From positions 1-47,847 of the forward strand of contig JAEYQM010000085.1 in NCBI GenBank assembly GCA_023410025.1: a stretch of DNA of 47,847 bases, in the 5' to 3' direction. The DNA is from Bacillota bacterium. Its GTDB lineage: Bacteria > Bacillota_I > Bacilli_A > ML615J-28 > CAG-698. The notes under the pieces are model-generated. The model ran no database searches. It saw nothing but the letters and a program-made list of their open reading frames with translations, and was not told where the DNA came from. Made by a program: the position numbers and the translations under genes. Shown here in pieces: positions 16,349 through 24,228 of the stretch. Positions within the stretch are counted from its first letter, which is position 1, and each line of letters begins with the position of its first letter.

Positions 16349-17485
16349 TTAATATAGTAAATATTTTTTTCTTGTTTCTTTAAAGATTTCAGTTTCTCTA
16401 TCTAAGATTGCAAATTGTTCTTCAAGTGTATATTTTTTTTCTAAAATATAATTACAACCAGTATTAAATTGTAACATGCATTTTCCACCTTCTTTATAAG
16501 GTTTTAATGTTTGATATCCATCTGGATACATGTTTCTAATTACATCAAGTAATGCCCATCCAACATGGACCGGTTTAAATGTATTTCTATTTAAAATATG
16601 TAATTGTACTCCCCCGCACATTGTATTGGCATGTTTTGAGAATGTTGGTGTAAAGAATAATGGTCGAAAGTAAACACCTTCAAAATTCATACCATTAAGT
16701 TTAGCAGCAAGTTCTCTTGGATTAATAAATGGGGCCCCAACAATCTCAAATGGTAAAGTAGTTCCTCTACCTTCAGAAATATTAGTTCCTTCAAAAATAC
16801 ATGTACAGTTATAAACTACACCAGTGTTAATTGTAGGATAGTTTGGAGATGGGAATACCCATAACTTTCCAAGTTCATCATAGTATTTACTACGATCATA
16901 ATCTTCCATTTTAACAACTGATAATTTACAACCAATCCCATATTCTTCATTATATAATTTTGCAAGTTCGCCAATTGTCATACCATGGCGTTGAACCTTT
17001 GGAAAATATCCAACAAATGAACGATATTCAATATCTAATATGTTTCCTTCAACATCTACCCCATTAACTGGATTTGGTCTATCAAATACAACAAATTCTT
17101 TATTATGTTCCTTACAAGCCATCATTGCATAAGCCATTGTATATGTATAAGTATAAAATCTTGATCCCCCGTCTTGAATATCGATACATAATACATCTAA
17201 TTCATCAAGCATTTCTTTGGTAGGTTTTTTATCTTGTGTGTATAAGCTGTGTACAACAATTCCACTTTCTTCATCTACATAAGAATCAAATTTTACACCA
17301 GCTTGTAAATGTCCTCTAACTCCATGTTCAGGTGAGAATAAGCTAACTAGATTTACTTTTTCTTTCAGAATTTCAATTGAAGAAACAAAGTTGCTACCAA
17401 TACCAGTTGGATTAGTAATTAAACCTACTCTTTTTCCTTCAAACAAATGTAAATATTTGTCAATATTATCAATACCAAATTTCAT
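16349..17485 (-). CDS. namZ: Exo-beta-N-acetylmuramidase NamZ (DUF1343, GH171), without signal peptide
   Basis: NamZ (YbbC of Bacillus subtilis) cleaves MurNAc from non-reducing ends of peptidoglycan glycans. Family marks are G-L-I-T-N-P-T-G near residue 20, L-F-S-P-E-H-G-V-R-G near 50, D-I-Q-D-G-G-S-R-F-Y-T-Y near 104, F-D-R-P-N-P near 137 and the N-I-S-E-G-R-G-T-T motif near 234. The 378 residues begin directly with the catalytic domain. The Bacillus enzyme is exported, but here no signal peptide or lipobox is present, so this one should act in the cytosol on imported oligosaccharides. It lies 12 bp behind the DUF624 gene and 7 bp before nagZ-mupG, with GGAG upstream of the start. Confidence 0.92.
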   Translation of the reverse strand: MKFGIDNIDKYLHLFEGKRVGLITNPTGIGSNFVSSIEILKEKVNLVSLFSPEHGVRGHLQAGVKFDSYVDEESGIVVHSLYTQDKKPTKEMLDELDVLCIDIQDGGSRFYTYTYTMAYAMMACKEHNKEFVVFDRPNPVNGVDVEGNILDIEYRSFVGYFPKVQRHGMTIGELAKLYNEEYGIGCKLSVVKMEDYDRSKYYDELGKLWVFPSPNYPTINTGVVYNCTCIFEGTNISEGRGTTLPFEIVGAPFINPRELAAKLNGMNFEGVYFRPLFFTPTFSKHANTMCGGVQLHILNRNTFKPVHVGWALLDVIRNMYPDGYQTLKPYKEGGKCMLQFNTGCNYILEKKYTLEEQFAILDRETEIFKETRKKYLLY

Positions 17486-17497
17486 AAGATTCTCCTT

Positions 17498-18157
17498 CTA
17501 TTCATCTATTTCTATTGATTGATTTTCTTTATTACTTGATAAATATGCATATATTGGTCTATAAATTCTATAAGACATATATAATGGTAGAGCTAGTCCA
17601 AAGAAAAACCAAATACCTGTTATATAAATTAAAATGAAACCACTTATAATCCACATCAAAAATGCAAGTATTGTTTTTCCTAACATTTTAAATACGACAA
17701 TAAAACTAAATTTAAATACATCAATAAACCTAAAATTAAAATAATTAAGAGTCATATTGATATGTGAACCTACTAATATCAAAATTAGTAAAATAAAAAA
17801 CGAAAAGTAAAAGCCGATACTTGCAACTACACTCCAGTTCGTTTCTTCAACACCTTCACCATTTCCTAATATCCAATAATATATTAAGGCAAAAGCAAAC
17901 AATGCAAAGATAAGTAAGTATGTTAGACCAACAAAAAAACTTCTTTTGAAATTATCCCTAAAATTTATAAAATACCTCTTATATAAATTTCTTTCCGTAC
18001 CTTCATTAACATCCATCATTGTTTTAACAGCTGCAACAAAGCTCGGAATTATGGTTACAATTCCCAAAGAAGTAACAAGAGTGAGTACATTTAAGACGAC
18101 TAATTTTCCTAATAGTTCGAAAACTTGTTGAATTTTACTAGTTGTACCTTTGTCCAT
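17498..18157 (-). CDS. DUF624 (YesL-like) membrane protein
   Basis: A 219-residue integral membrane protein with about five hydrophobic helices, matching the DUF624/YesL family that is usually encoded beside carbohydrate ABC transporters in Bacillota. The K-T-M-M-D-V-N-E-G loop followed by F-R-D-N-F-K-R-S-F segment is typical. I chose the ATG at 18157 because GTAGGAG stands 8 bases before it and the promoter -10 is at 18180-18185, which rules out the longer reading from 18226. It is the first gene of the amino-sugar salvage operon. The molecular role of DUF624 is unknown; an accessory role in sugar uptake is inferred from its usual neighbours. Confidence 0.8.
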   Translation of the reverse strand: MDKGTTSKIQQVFELLGKLVVLNVLTLVTSLGIVTIIPSFVAAVKTMMDVNEGTERNLYKRYFINFRDNFKRSFFVGLTYLLIFALFAFALIYYWILGNGEGVEETNWSVVASIGFYFSFFILLILILVGSHINMTLNYFNFRFIDVFKFSFIVVFKMLGKTILAFLMWIISGFILIYITGIWFFFGLALPLYMSYRIYRPIYAYLSSNKENQSIEIDE

Positions 18158-18179
18158 TTTTATTCTCCTACATATACAT

Positions 18180-18208
18180 ATTATATCACTAAATGACTTA
18201 AATAACAA
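18180..18208 (-). promoter_or_regulatory. Promoter of the mur salvage operon
   Basis: Minus-strand TTGTTA (18203-18208) and TATAAT (18180-18185) have 17-bp spacing, directly after the terminator of the pseudogene and before the SD of the DUF624 gene. Confidence 0.65.
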
Positions 18209-18210
18209 GT

Positions 18211-18250
18211 AAAAAAAGACTAACATAAGCTTAGATTTATGCTAGTCTTT
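18211..18250 (-). terminator. Terminator behind the pseudogene, paralogue of the one at 19171
   Basis: A 14-bp stem with G-U pairs (18215-18228 with 18237-18250) is followed by seven T on the minus strand. Its arms share AAAGACTA and TTAGTCTTT with the terminator behind the intact gene, so it was duplicated with it. Confidence 0.75.
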
Positions 18251-18253
18251 TAA

Positions 18254-19077
18254 TTATTTATTATGATAATACTTATATATTTTGTCTTGTAAACTTCCTA
18301 TAAATGGATCAAAGGACTCATCAAACGTATTAAATTCACCAATTACATATTTATGAATTAAGGTTGAAAAAGCACTATACTCTGTGTTAACAATAAAATT
18401 ATTCGCTTTGTCTAATGGATCAAAAAATTCATTTCCATAGATATTATACCATCTCGTAGTATCTAAAATAAGCCCAGATTTAGCAAGTCTTCCTATGTTA
18501 TACTCATCTAATAACAAGAAGTCATAATTTTCTATTTCTGTTACAATATTTTTATTTTCAAATATTGAACCTACAACTATATCATCAACTTCAGTTAATT
18601 CATTTATTACATTAAATTTTTCTCCAACATATGACCATGCCTTTTGTCTTGTTTCTTTATCTAAACCCTTATAATTATCTGAATATGGATTTATTTCTCT
18701 AATTAGTGATTTAGTTTTAGCAATTTTTATTTTATCTCCCCCAAGATCATGAACAAAACCTTTACTATTTTTAACTAAAATTTGAAAGTTTGCTGAAAAT
18801 GATTAATTAGAAGTTAAAGTTGCTTTAATAATTTCTAAACCAGCACTAACACCTTTTACTAAACCGTTTGAGCTTACTGTTGCAATGTCAGGCAAAGTTG
18901 ATGTTCTGTTTAGTACTTTTTTTCTTTAATTTTCCACAACTGAAGTCAACTGTACAAACTCTTTAATTTCTACACTTTTTGTTCCTATAATTCGTATATT
19001 TGCTTTTATGTAACCAAAACAACCAGATCGAGAAACTCACAACATAATAAACAAATATAACAAACTAATTTTTTCAA
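18254..19077 (-). pseudogene. Decayed tandem copy of the Big2-fused solute-binding lipoprotein
   Basis: Minus-strand translation across this stretch lines up piecewise with the intact gene at 19222-20895. A possible TTG start at 19077 has AAGGGG upstream. A lipobox-like S-G-C lies in another frame, then I-R-I-I-G-T-K-S-V-E and Q-L-T-S-V-V (versus I-E-I-T-G-G-T-S-V-E and Q-L-T-A-T-V). After a shift comes D-I-A-T-V-S-S-N-G-L-V-K-G-V-S-A-G, then a TAA stop, then Y-K-G-L-D-K-E-T-R-Q-K-A-W and I-G-R-L-A-K-S-G-L-I-L-D-T-T-R-W-Y. The frame then jumps straight to the C-terminal F-F-D-P-L and F-S-T-L-I-H-K-Y-V-I-G. That is a deletion of roughly 280 codons removing most of the binding domain. With frameshifts, a stop and the deletion it cannot encode a working protein. 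The open segment 18254-18517 is its remnant, not a separate gene. Confidence 0.88.
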
Positions 19078-19170
19078 TTTTCTTCCCCTTAGAAAAAATT
19101 CATTTTGCTGTCTAAATTCGATAATTACTTATTTTAAATTATTATATAATTATTTTAACAATAATTCAAT

Positions 19171-19212
19171 AAAAAAAAGACTAACTTAAGATTAGTCTTA
19201 ATGTTAGTCTTT
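19171..19212 (-). terminator. Terminator of the Big2 solute-binding lipoprotein gene
   Basis: Perfect 10-bp outer arms (19176-19185 and 19203-19212), with an inner TTAAGA/TCTTAA pairing, are followed on the minus strand by a run of eight T. It lies 9 bases after the stop. Confidence 0.8.
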
Positions 19213-19221
19213 AAATGTTTA

Positions 19222-20895
19222 TTAAGAGAATGCTTTATAAAGCTTTTCTTGTAATACGCTGATAAATGAATCAACAGCATCTGAGAAAGTAGGTACATCT
19301 CCCATTACATATTTATTAACAGCAGTTGAGAAATCACTAAATCCTGTGTTAACAATTGGATTGTCTGGAATTGAAAGTGGATCATAGAATCCGTTCTTTT
19401 CAATATTTTGGCTCATCCACATGAATGCTTGGATGCTATCTTCAGAATCCGCATATTTTTCTGCATTAGTTCTTCTTAATACATCTTCATCATATGTAGG
19501 GCTGCTTACTTGGAATTCTTGAGTTTTTAAGAATGCAGTAACCATAGCGTAGTAAATGTTTTCTGCAGTTACATCACTTGTATAACCAGAGTAATCTCTA
19601 GCAACTGGCATAACCCATGTAGCAGTTCCACCTAAACCAATTTTTTGATCTTCTTTAGCCATATCATCTGGTCTTGGGAATGGAACATAACCAAATCTAG
19701 TTTCTCCAGCACCCCATAGATCTTCTTTCCATCTATTAGATGTTTTAACGAACCATAAGTCACCAGATGCAAATAATGCACGGCCATCCATCCAAGAAGT
19801 AACGCCTGCGTCAACTTGTTTAGCTGGGTCCATAGCACCCGCTTCTTTGATTGCTCTTAAAACGCTTGCTGCAGAAACTGCGATAGGGTCTTTAATATTA
19901 ATTTCAAATGTAGAAACGTCTGCAAGTTTAACTCCTCCGGCATTTGCCATACCAATCCAGTAGTAAGGTGAGTTACCAGCTACCGCAAAGTAAGGAGATT
20001 CAGGTGTTGCTAATTCGTTTAATTTTGCTTGTGCATCAGTTGCATATTCTAGAAATTTAGAATAAGTCCATTCTCCATCATTAAATAATTGAGCAGGAGA
20101 TTTACCTAAATTTAATTTTTCTAATAATCCAATATTATAATACATTACATTGTAGATACCAGAAGTACCATTAGTAATTGTATAAATCTTGTTTTTGTAA
20201 GATCCTGCTTGTTTATAAACTTCATCAAGGAATCCTTTACCATATTTTGCATACCATTCAGTTGTATCTAATATAGCATTAGCTTCAACAAAACGTCCGA
20301 TTTGAGAATCTGGTACAGTGTAGAAATCATAGTCTGCTTTACCAGCTGCAGCTTGTTGTTCGATATATTGCCAACGAGGTGCTCCCCATTCAGCATCATC
20401 AGGATATGCTACTACTTCGATTTTAACATTAAATTTTTCTTCAACGAAATTCCAAGCTTGTTGTTTAGCTTCTTTATCTAGACCTTTATATTCTTCATGG
20501 AATGGGTCTGTTTCATTTATAGCATGGCCAGCTTGCGCAATTTTAATTGTATAACCACCTAAGTCTGGATAATCATCAACAGTACCTCCAGAAACTCTGA
20601 TAGCCACTTGAGCAGATACTGTTTCGTCCTCAACTAAAGTTGCCTTAATAACTGTAGAACCGCTTGATACCCCTGTAACTAAGCCTGTATTACTAACAGA
20701 TGCAACAGATGCCTTAACTGAAGACCATTTAACTTCAGTGCTCTTAGCGTTTTTAACAGTAGCTGTTAGTTGTAATGTTTTACCTGCCTCAACTGATGTT
20801 CCACCAGTAATTTCGATGGTAGGTTTTTTTTCCCCACAGCCAACTAGAGCAACGGCGAAAACAAACATTAGCATAAAAGCTAATAATTTTCTCAT
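19222..20895 (-). CDS. ABC transporter solute-binding lipoprotein with N-terminal Big2 domain
   Basis: A lipoprotein signal ends at V-A-L-V-G-C (Cys20). Residues ~27-103 form a Big2 Ig-like domain (E-V-K-W-S-S, A-S-V-S-N-T-G-L-V-T-G-V-S-S-G). From ~110 onward is a family 1 carbohydrate-binding protein, with Y-K-G-L-D-K-E-A-K-Q-Q-A-W and I-G-R-F-V-E-A-N-A-I-L-D near the N-lobe and C-terminal aromatic-rich repeats. It would capture a sugar or glycan fragment outside the membrane and hand it to permeases. No permease gene is directly attached; the closest free pair is at 24229-26347. It has its own promoter, a cre-like site and a palindrome in the leader, and GAGGAGG before the ATG. A decayed paralogue lies immediately downstream. 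Fusion of Big2 to a binding protein is uncommon and may tether it to a surface polymer. Confidence 0.85.
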   Translation of the reverse strand: MRKLLAFMLMFVFAVALVGCGEKKPTIEITGGTSVEAGKTLQLTATVKNAKSTEVKWSSVKASVASVSNTGLVTGVSSGSTVIKATLVEDETVSAQVAIRVSGGTVDDYPDLGGYTIKIAQAGHAINETDPFHEEYKGLDKEAKQQAWNFVEEKFNVKIEVVAYPDDAEWGAPRWQYIEQQAAAGKADYDFYTVPDSQIGRFVEANAILDTTEWYAKYGKGFLDEVYKQAGSYKNKIYTITNGTSGIYNVMYYNIGLLEKLNLGKSPAQLFNDGEWTYSKFLEYATDAQAKLNELATPESPYFAVAGNSPYYWIGMANAGGVKLADVSTFEINIKDPIAVSAASVLRAIKEAGAMDPAKQVDAGVTSWMDGRALFASGDLWFVKTSNRWKEDLWGAGETRFGYVPFPRPDDMAKEDQKIGLGGTATWVMPVARDYSGYTSDVTAENIYYAMVTAFLKTQEFQVSSPTYDEDVLRRTNAEKYADSEDSIQAFMWMSQNIEKNGFYDPLSIPDNPIVNTGFSDFSTAVNKYVMGDVPTFSDAVDSFISVLQEKLYKAFS

Positions 20896-20939
20896 TTTCT
20901 CTTTCCTCCTCGAAAATTTTATTATTTGTTAGTTTCTTT

Positions 20940-20956
20940 ACTATCTTAATGATAGT
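20940..20956. promoter_or_regulatory. 17-bp palindrome in the leader of the Big2 binding protein, possible operator
   Basis: ACTATC (20940-20945) and GATAGT (20951-20956) are exact inverted arms around a 5-bp spacer. They lie between the promoter and the SD. The site could bind a repressor or form a small hairpin; I found no second copy near the other promoters. Confidence 0.35.
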
Positions 20957-20966
20957 TTTAAACACC

Positions 20967-20980
20967 TGAAAATGTTTACA
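20967..20980 (-). promoter_or_regulatory. Candidate CcpA (cre) site at the start of the Big2 binding-protein transcript
   Basis: Plus-strand TGAAAATGTTTACA differs from the cre pattern TGWNANCGNTNWCA by a single base (T for the central C). It lies 6 bases downstream of the -10 box, overlapping the expected transcription start, a classic repression position. Confidence 0.45.
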
Positions 20981-20985
20981 CTCTA

Positions 20986-21014
20986 ATTATACACTAATGA
21001 ATATTGTTTTGCAA
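20986..21014 (-). promoter_or_regulatory. Promoter of the Big2 solute-binding protein gene
   Basis: Minus-strand TTGCAA (21009-21014) and TATAAT (20986-20991) have 17-bp spacing. The -35 lies inside the 3' end of the upstream GNAT gene. Confidence 0.65.
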
Positions 21015-21941
21015 GAGTTTTTTTGCATTTTTTGATACGTATTTATAATTTTTCCATACCTCAAACCCAAATTGTTGATAAAACTCTAATAGACCAGTCC
21101 AATCAATCAATATCTCTTTTTTACCTCTATCAAGAGAAATATTGATTGCATAAGCAACAATATTAAAACCAAGATTTTTACCTCGATATTCTTTATCAAC
21201 ACCTAATGGACCAATACCACAAAGATTTTCAAATCTCAGATACCAATTCGTATTGTAACTATTTAATTTAAAACTTCTATCGTTAATTCTTGCAAAAGCT
21301 ATAACTTTATTTTCATCTAAACAAACAACATATTCATTCCCTGTTCCACCATTTTGAAAATATTCAAAGGCTTCATAAAACCATCTACCTGGGAAATTGT
21401 TGCTAAAAAAATTCAGCAAGCTCTCTTTCTCATCTAAACTACAAACCTTATAAAGGAATTGATCTTCTTTCAAATTTATCTTTTTTGGATTACGATTAAT
21501 TAAATCATGAGTATATCTATTTAATTCATAGCCTCTTTTTCCAAACCAAAGTTCCGTAAGATTATCGAAGTCGCATGGAACACCAGGGAAGAAATTATTA
21601 ATATCTTTTCCAACATTAATAATTTCTTTATCTGATAGATACCCCTCAGCTTTATTTAAAAGTTCTTGGCCAATTCCTCTTTTACGGAATTTTTTTGAAA
21701 CGTAAAGTAATGATATAAAACCAAGGTTAGAGTAACTTATTAGAGATGGACTACTAAATTTCTTAGCAATTATAAACCCAACTAATTGATTTTCTTCATA
21801 AGCTCCGTAAACTAATTTTTCTAAATAATCAATAACATTTTGCTTATAAATTGAGTCACTTATTGGATAGATAAATCCCATTTCTCTATTCCACAAATCT
21901 AAACATTCGTTTAGATTAACTACTTCTCTAAATGTAATCAT
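20994..21941 (-). CDS. Tandem-domain GNAT acetyltransferase
   Basis: The 315 residues carry two GNAT folds. The first (about 1-150) has V-S-K-K-F-R-K-R-G-I-G-Q-E-L-L near residue 80, a good acetyl-CoA loop. The second (about 160-305) has V-D-K-E-Y-R-G-K-N-L-G-F-N-I near 248 and Y-Q-Q-F-G-F-E-V-W-K at the end. It is the last gene of the long transport/NagZ/NagB operon; its ATG overlaps the nagB stop by 4 bp. A second protein of the same design lies at 42507-43475 beside ldcA and amiE. The substrate is unknown; re-acetylation of an amino sugar or acetylation of a released amino acid is conceivable from the context, but the sequence does not show it. Confidence 0.82.
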   Translation of the reverse strand: MITFREVVNLNECLDLWNREMGFIYPISDSIYKQNVIDYLEKLVYGAYEENQLVGFIIAKKFSSPSLISYSNLGFISLLYVSKKFRKRGIGQELLNKAEGYLSDKEIINVGKDINNFFPGVPCDFDNLTELWFGKRGYELNRYTHDLINRNPKKINLKEDQFLYKVCSLDEKESLLNFFSNNFPGRWFYEAFEYFQNGGTGNEYVVCLDENKVIAFARINDRSFKLNSYNTNWYLRFENLCGIGPLGVDKEYRGKNLGFNIVAYAINISLDRGKKEILIDWTGLLEFYQQFGFEVWKNYKYVSKNAKKLLQNNIH

Positions 21942-22660
21942 ATTAAAGATGCTGCTTCTTCGTCAATAATTACAGTAACATTTGGATGGTTTTTAAGAAT
22001 TGATGCTGGGAAACTTTCAGTAACTTCGCCATTTAATAATTTATAAACAGCGTCAGCTTTTGATTTTCCACTAACAACCAATAAAATTGATTTTGCATTC
22101 ATAATGTTTTTAATACCCATTGTAATTGCGTGTGTAGGAACTTCATCAATTGAATTAAAGAAACGTTTGTTATCTTGTCTTGTTTTTTCAGCAAGTTTGA
22201 TAATTTGAGTTGTGCTTTCAAATGATGTACCTGGTTCATTAAATCCAATGTGACCATTTCCACCAATTCCAAGTAATTGAATATCAACAACAGCGTTATT
22301 TAGTAATTCAGTGTATTCATCACAGTTCTTTTGTAAATCACTTCCAAGCGATGAAGGAAGATGTACATTTTCTTCTTTAATATCAACATGATCAAATAAA
22401 TTGCGGTGCATAAATGAATAATAACTTTCAAAATGTTCTTTTGGAAGACCACAGTATTCATCTAAGTTAAATGTTGTAATATTTTTAAATGAGATTTCAT
22501 TATTATTATATGCACTAATTAGATTTTGATATAACCCAATTGGACTACTTCCTGTTGCAAGTCCTAATGTTGCATTTGGTTTATTCTTGATTAATTCAAT
22601 CATAACTTTTGCTGCTTCTAAACTTAATTCATTATAATCTTTTACTTTAATAACTTTCAT
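21938..22660 (-). CDS. nagB: Glucosamine-6-phosphate deaminase
   Basis: NagB converts glucosamine-6-phosphate to fructose-6-phosphate and ammonia, feeding salvaged amino sugar into glycolysis. The motifs G-L-A-T-G-S-S-P-I-G-L-Y near residue 33, T-F-N-L-D-E-Y-C-G-L near 63 and L-G-I-G-G-N-G-H-I-G-F-N-E-P-G near 130 are all intact. The 240 residues match the short monomeric Bacillota form. GAGGAG precedes the start; it follows nagZ by 11 bp and overlaps the GNAT gene. The deacetylase NagA that must act just before it is not in this window. Confidence 0.95.
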   Translation of the reverse strand: MKVIKVKDYNELSLEAAKVMIELIKNKPNATLGLATGSSPIGLYQNLISAYNNNEISFKNITTFNLDEYCGLPKEHFESYYSFMHRNLFDHVDIKEENVHLPSSLGSDLQKNCDEYTELLNNAVVDIQLLGIGGNGHIGFNEPGTSFESTTQIIKLAEKTRQDNKRFFNSIDEVPTHAITMGIKNIMNAKSILLVVSGKSKADAVYKLLNGEVTESFPASILKNHPNVTVIIDEEAASLI

Positions 22661-22671
22661 TTTTTCTCCTC

Positions 22672-24177
22672 TTATAGTTTTACAGGTAATATACCTTCAA
22701 AACTATTTCCCCTTAATTTTTTACTTAATGATTTTAATGATTGTTTTGTTAAATCGTATGTGCAAATGTAATTATTAACACCATTTAGGTGCATAATATC
22801 AAATGGACTTCTAAGTGCCACAACAATTACTTTATCTTTATTTAAAAGATTAAATAATTTTTTTTGAACGTCATTTTCTTTTAAGTTATATGTACATAAA
22901 ATTATTTTTTCAAATTCTTGTGACATTTTTGCAATATCTTCAATATTAGTAGTTTCATCACTAATAATAACTTCCTTAGATTTTAAATACTTACTTAAAG
23001 TTTCATAACTATTATCTTCATTATCAACTAAGCTAGCCAAAGTTATTTTTGGAAATAAAACTAAAACTTTATCTTGTTCATTAATTGGTAATAAACCATT
23101 ATCTAAAACTTTTGTAATACTTTTATCAGTTACATCATATGATAATGCATTATCAAAACCATTATATTCTTTGATTTCTTGACAATATTTTTTCTTTAAT
23201 TCTAATACTTTTTTAACGGATTTATTAATTCTTTCAATTGAAATTTTGCCTTCATTTACTAATTTTTTAAAAGCATTTATTATTTTTGTTTGTTCTTCAA
23301 TATCTGATTTACCACAAAATACTAAAACATCATTACCAGCATTAATACCATTTAAAACAATGTCTTCAATTTCGTATTTACCCCAAATTGCAGCCATTGT
23401 TAATGAGTCAGTTGTAACTAAACCTTTAAAATTTAATTTTTCAATTAAAAGATCATTTATAACCTTTTTTGAAATTGATGATGGATATATATCATCAATT
23501 TTATCATATAGGATATGAGATACCATTACACCATCTAAACCTTCATTAATTGCTTTAATAAATGGCATTAATTCCATCTCATTCATTTCTTCGATAGTCT
23601 TTTTTACAACAGGTAAACCTAAATGACTGTCGACATTTGTATCACCATGTCCAGGGAAATGTTTCACAGTTGGTAATACTAATGCATCTTGAAACCCTTT
23701 AAAAGCCGAAATAACACAATTACTTACAACTTCAGGATTATCACTATAACTCCTAGAATTAATTACTGGATTTAATGGATTGTTATTTATGTCTCCAACT
23801 GGTGCATAATTAACATTAAAACCCATCGATTTTAAATCAAGACCTGCATGATAGTTGATTTCATAGATTTTATCAATTCCTCCTGCACTTAAAGCCATAG
23901 CACCAGGAATATATGTCATTTCATCTACTATTCTTCTAACCATTCCCCCTTCTTGATCTAGGGCAATGAATACAGGTAATTTTGAATGCTTATTAATGTC
24001 TTTGTTTAATCTAGTAACTTGTTCTCTGTTAAGAATATTTCTAGCAAAGTGAATAATATTTCCAATATGATTTTCTTCTACCAAGAACTTTAATTGATCA
24101 TTGTATTCTGTTCCATGGAATGCTAAACAAAGCATTTGCCCTATTTTTTCATCCAACGTTAATTTATTAATTTCCAT
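22672..24177 (-). CDS. nagZ: Beta-N-acetylglucosaminidase NagZ (GH3), stand-alone
   Basis: A cytosolic GH3 enzyme removing GlcNAc from the non-reducing end of muropeptides or chito-oligomers. It shows A-L-D-Q-E-G-G, K-H-F-P-G-H-G-D with the following D-S-H-L-G-L-P His loop (about residues 178-193), and the nucleophile Asp in V-T-T-D-S-L-T-M (about 262). The 501 residues comprise the barrel plus the second alpha/beta domain and stop at the G-I-L-P-V-K-L point where the paralogue at 13723 continues into MupG. There is no signal peptide. AGGAG is upstream. It sits in the transporter operon between the permeases and nagB; a hairpin just before the gene may tune its expression. Confidence 0.92.
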   Translation of the reverse strand: MEINKLTLDEKIGQMLCLAFHGTEYNDQLKFLVEENHIGNIIHFARNILNREQVTRLNKDINKHSKLPVFIALDQEGGMVRRIVDEMTYIPGAMALSAGGIDKIYEINYHAGLDLKSMGFNVNYAPVGDINNNPLNPVINSRSYSDNPEVVSNCVISAFKGFQDALVLPTVKHFPGHGDTNVDSHLGLPVVKKTIEEMNEMELMPFIKAINEGLDGVMVSHILYDKIDDIYPSSISKKVINDLLIEKLNFKGLVTTDSLTMAAIWGKYEIEDIVLNGINAGNDVLVFCGKSDIEEQTKIINAFKKLVNEGKISIERINKSVKKVLELKKKYCQEIKEYNGFDNALSYDVTDKSITKVLDNGLLPINEQDKVLVLFPKITLASLVDNEDNSYETLSKYLKSKEVIISDETTNIEDIAKMSQEFEKIILCTYNLKENDVQKKLFNLLNKDKVIVVALRSPFDIMHLNGVNNYICTYDLTKQSLKSLSKKLRGNSFEGILPVKL

Positions 24178-24194
24178 AGTTATCTCCTAAAAGA

Positions 24195-24221
24195 AAGATG
24201 TCACAAAAAATGTGACATCTT
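24195..24221 (-). terminator. Intra-operon hairpin between permease and nagZ (attenuator-like)
   Basis: A perfect 11-bp stem (24195-24205 with 24211-24221) has a 5-nt loop, then a short T-rich stretch on the minus strand and the nagZ SD. The weak tail suggests partial termination or an RNA-processing/stability element. Confidence 0.5.
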
Positions 24222-24228
24222 AATATTT

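Noticed and set aside
18254..18517. An 87-residue open frame as a separate small gene
   Set aside because: Both halves align with different parts of the intact binding protein at 19222, and the frame is open upstream into more homologous sequence. It is a pseudogene remnant.
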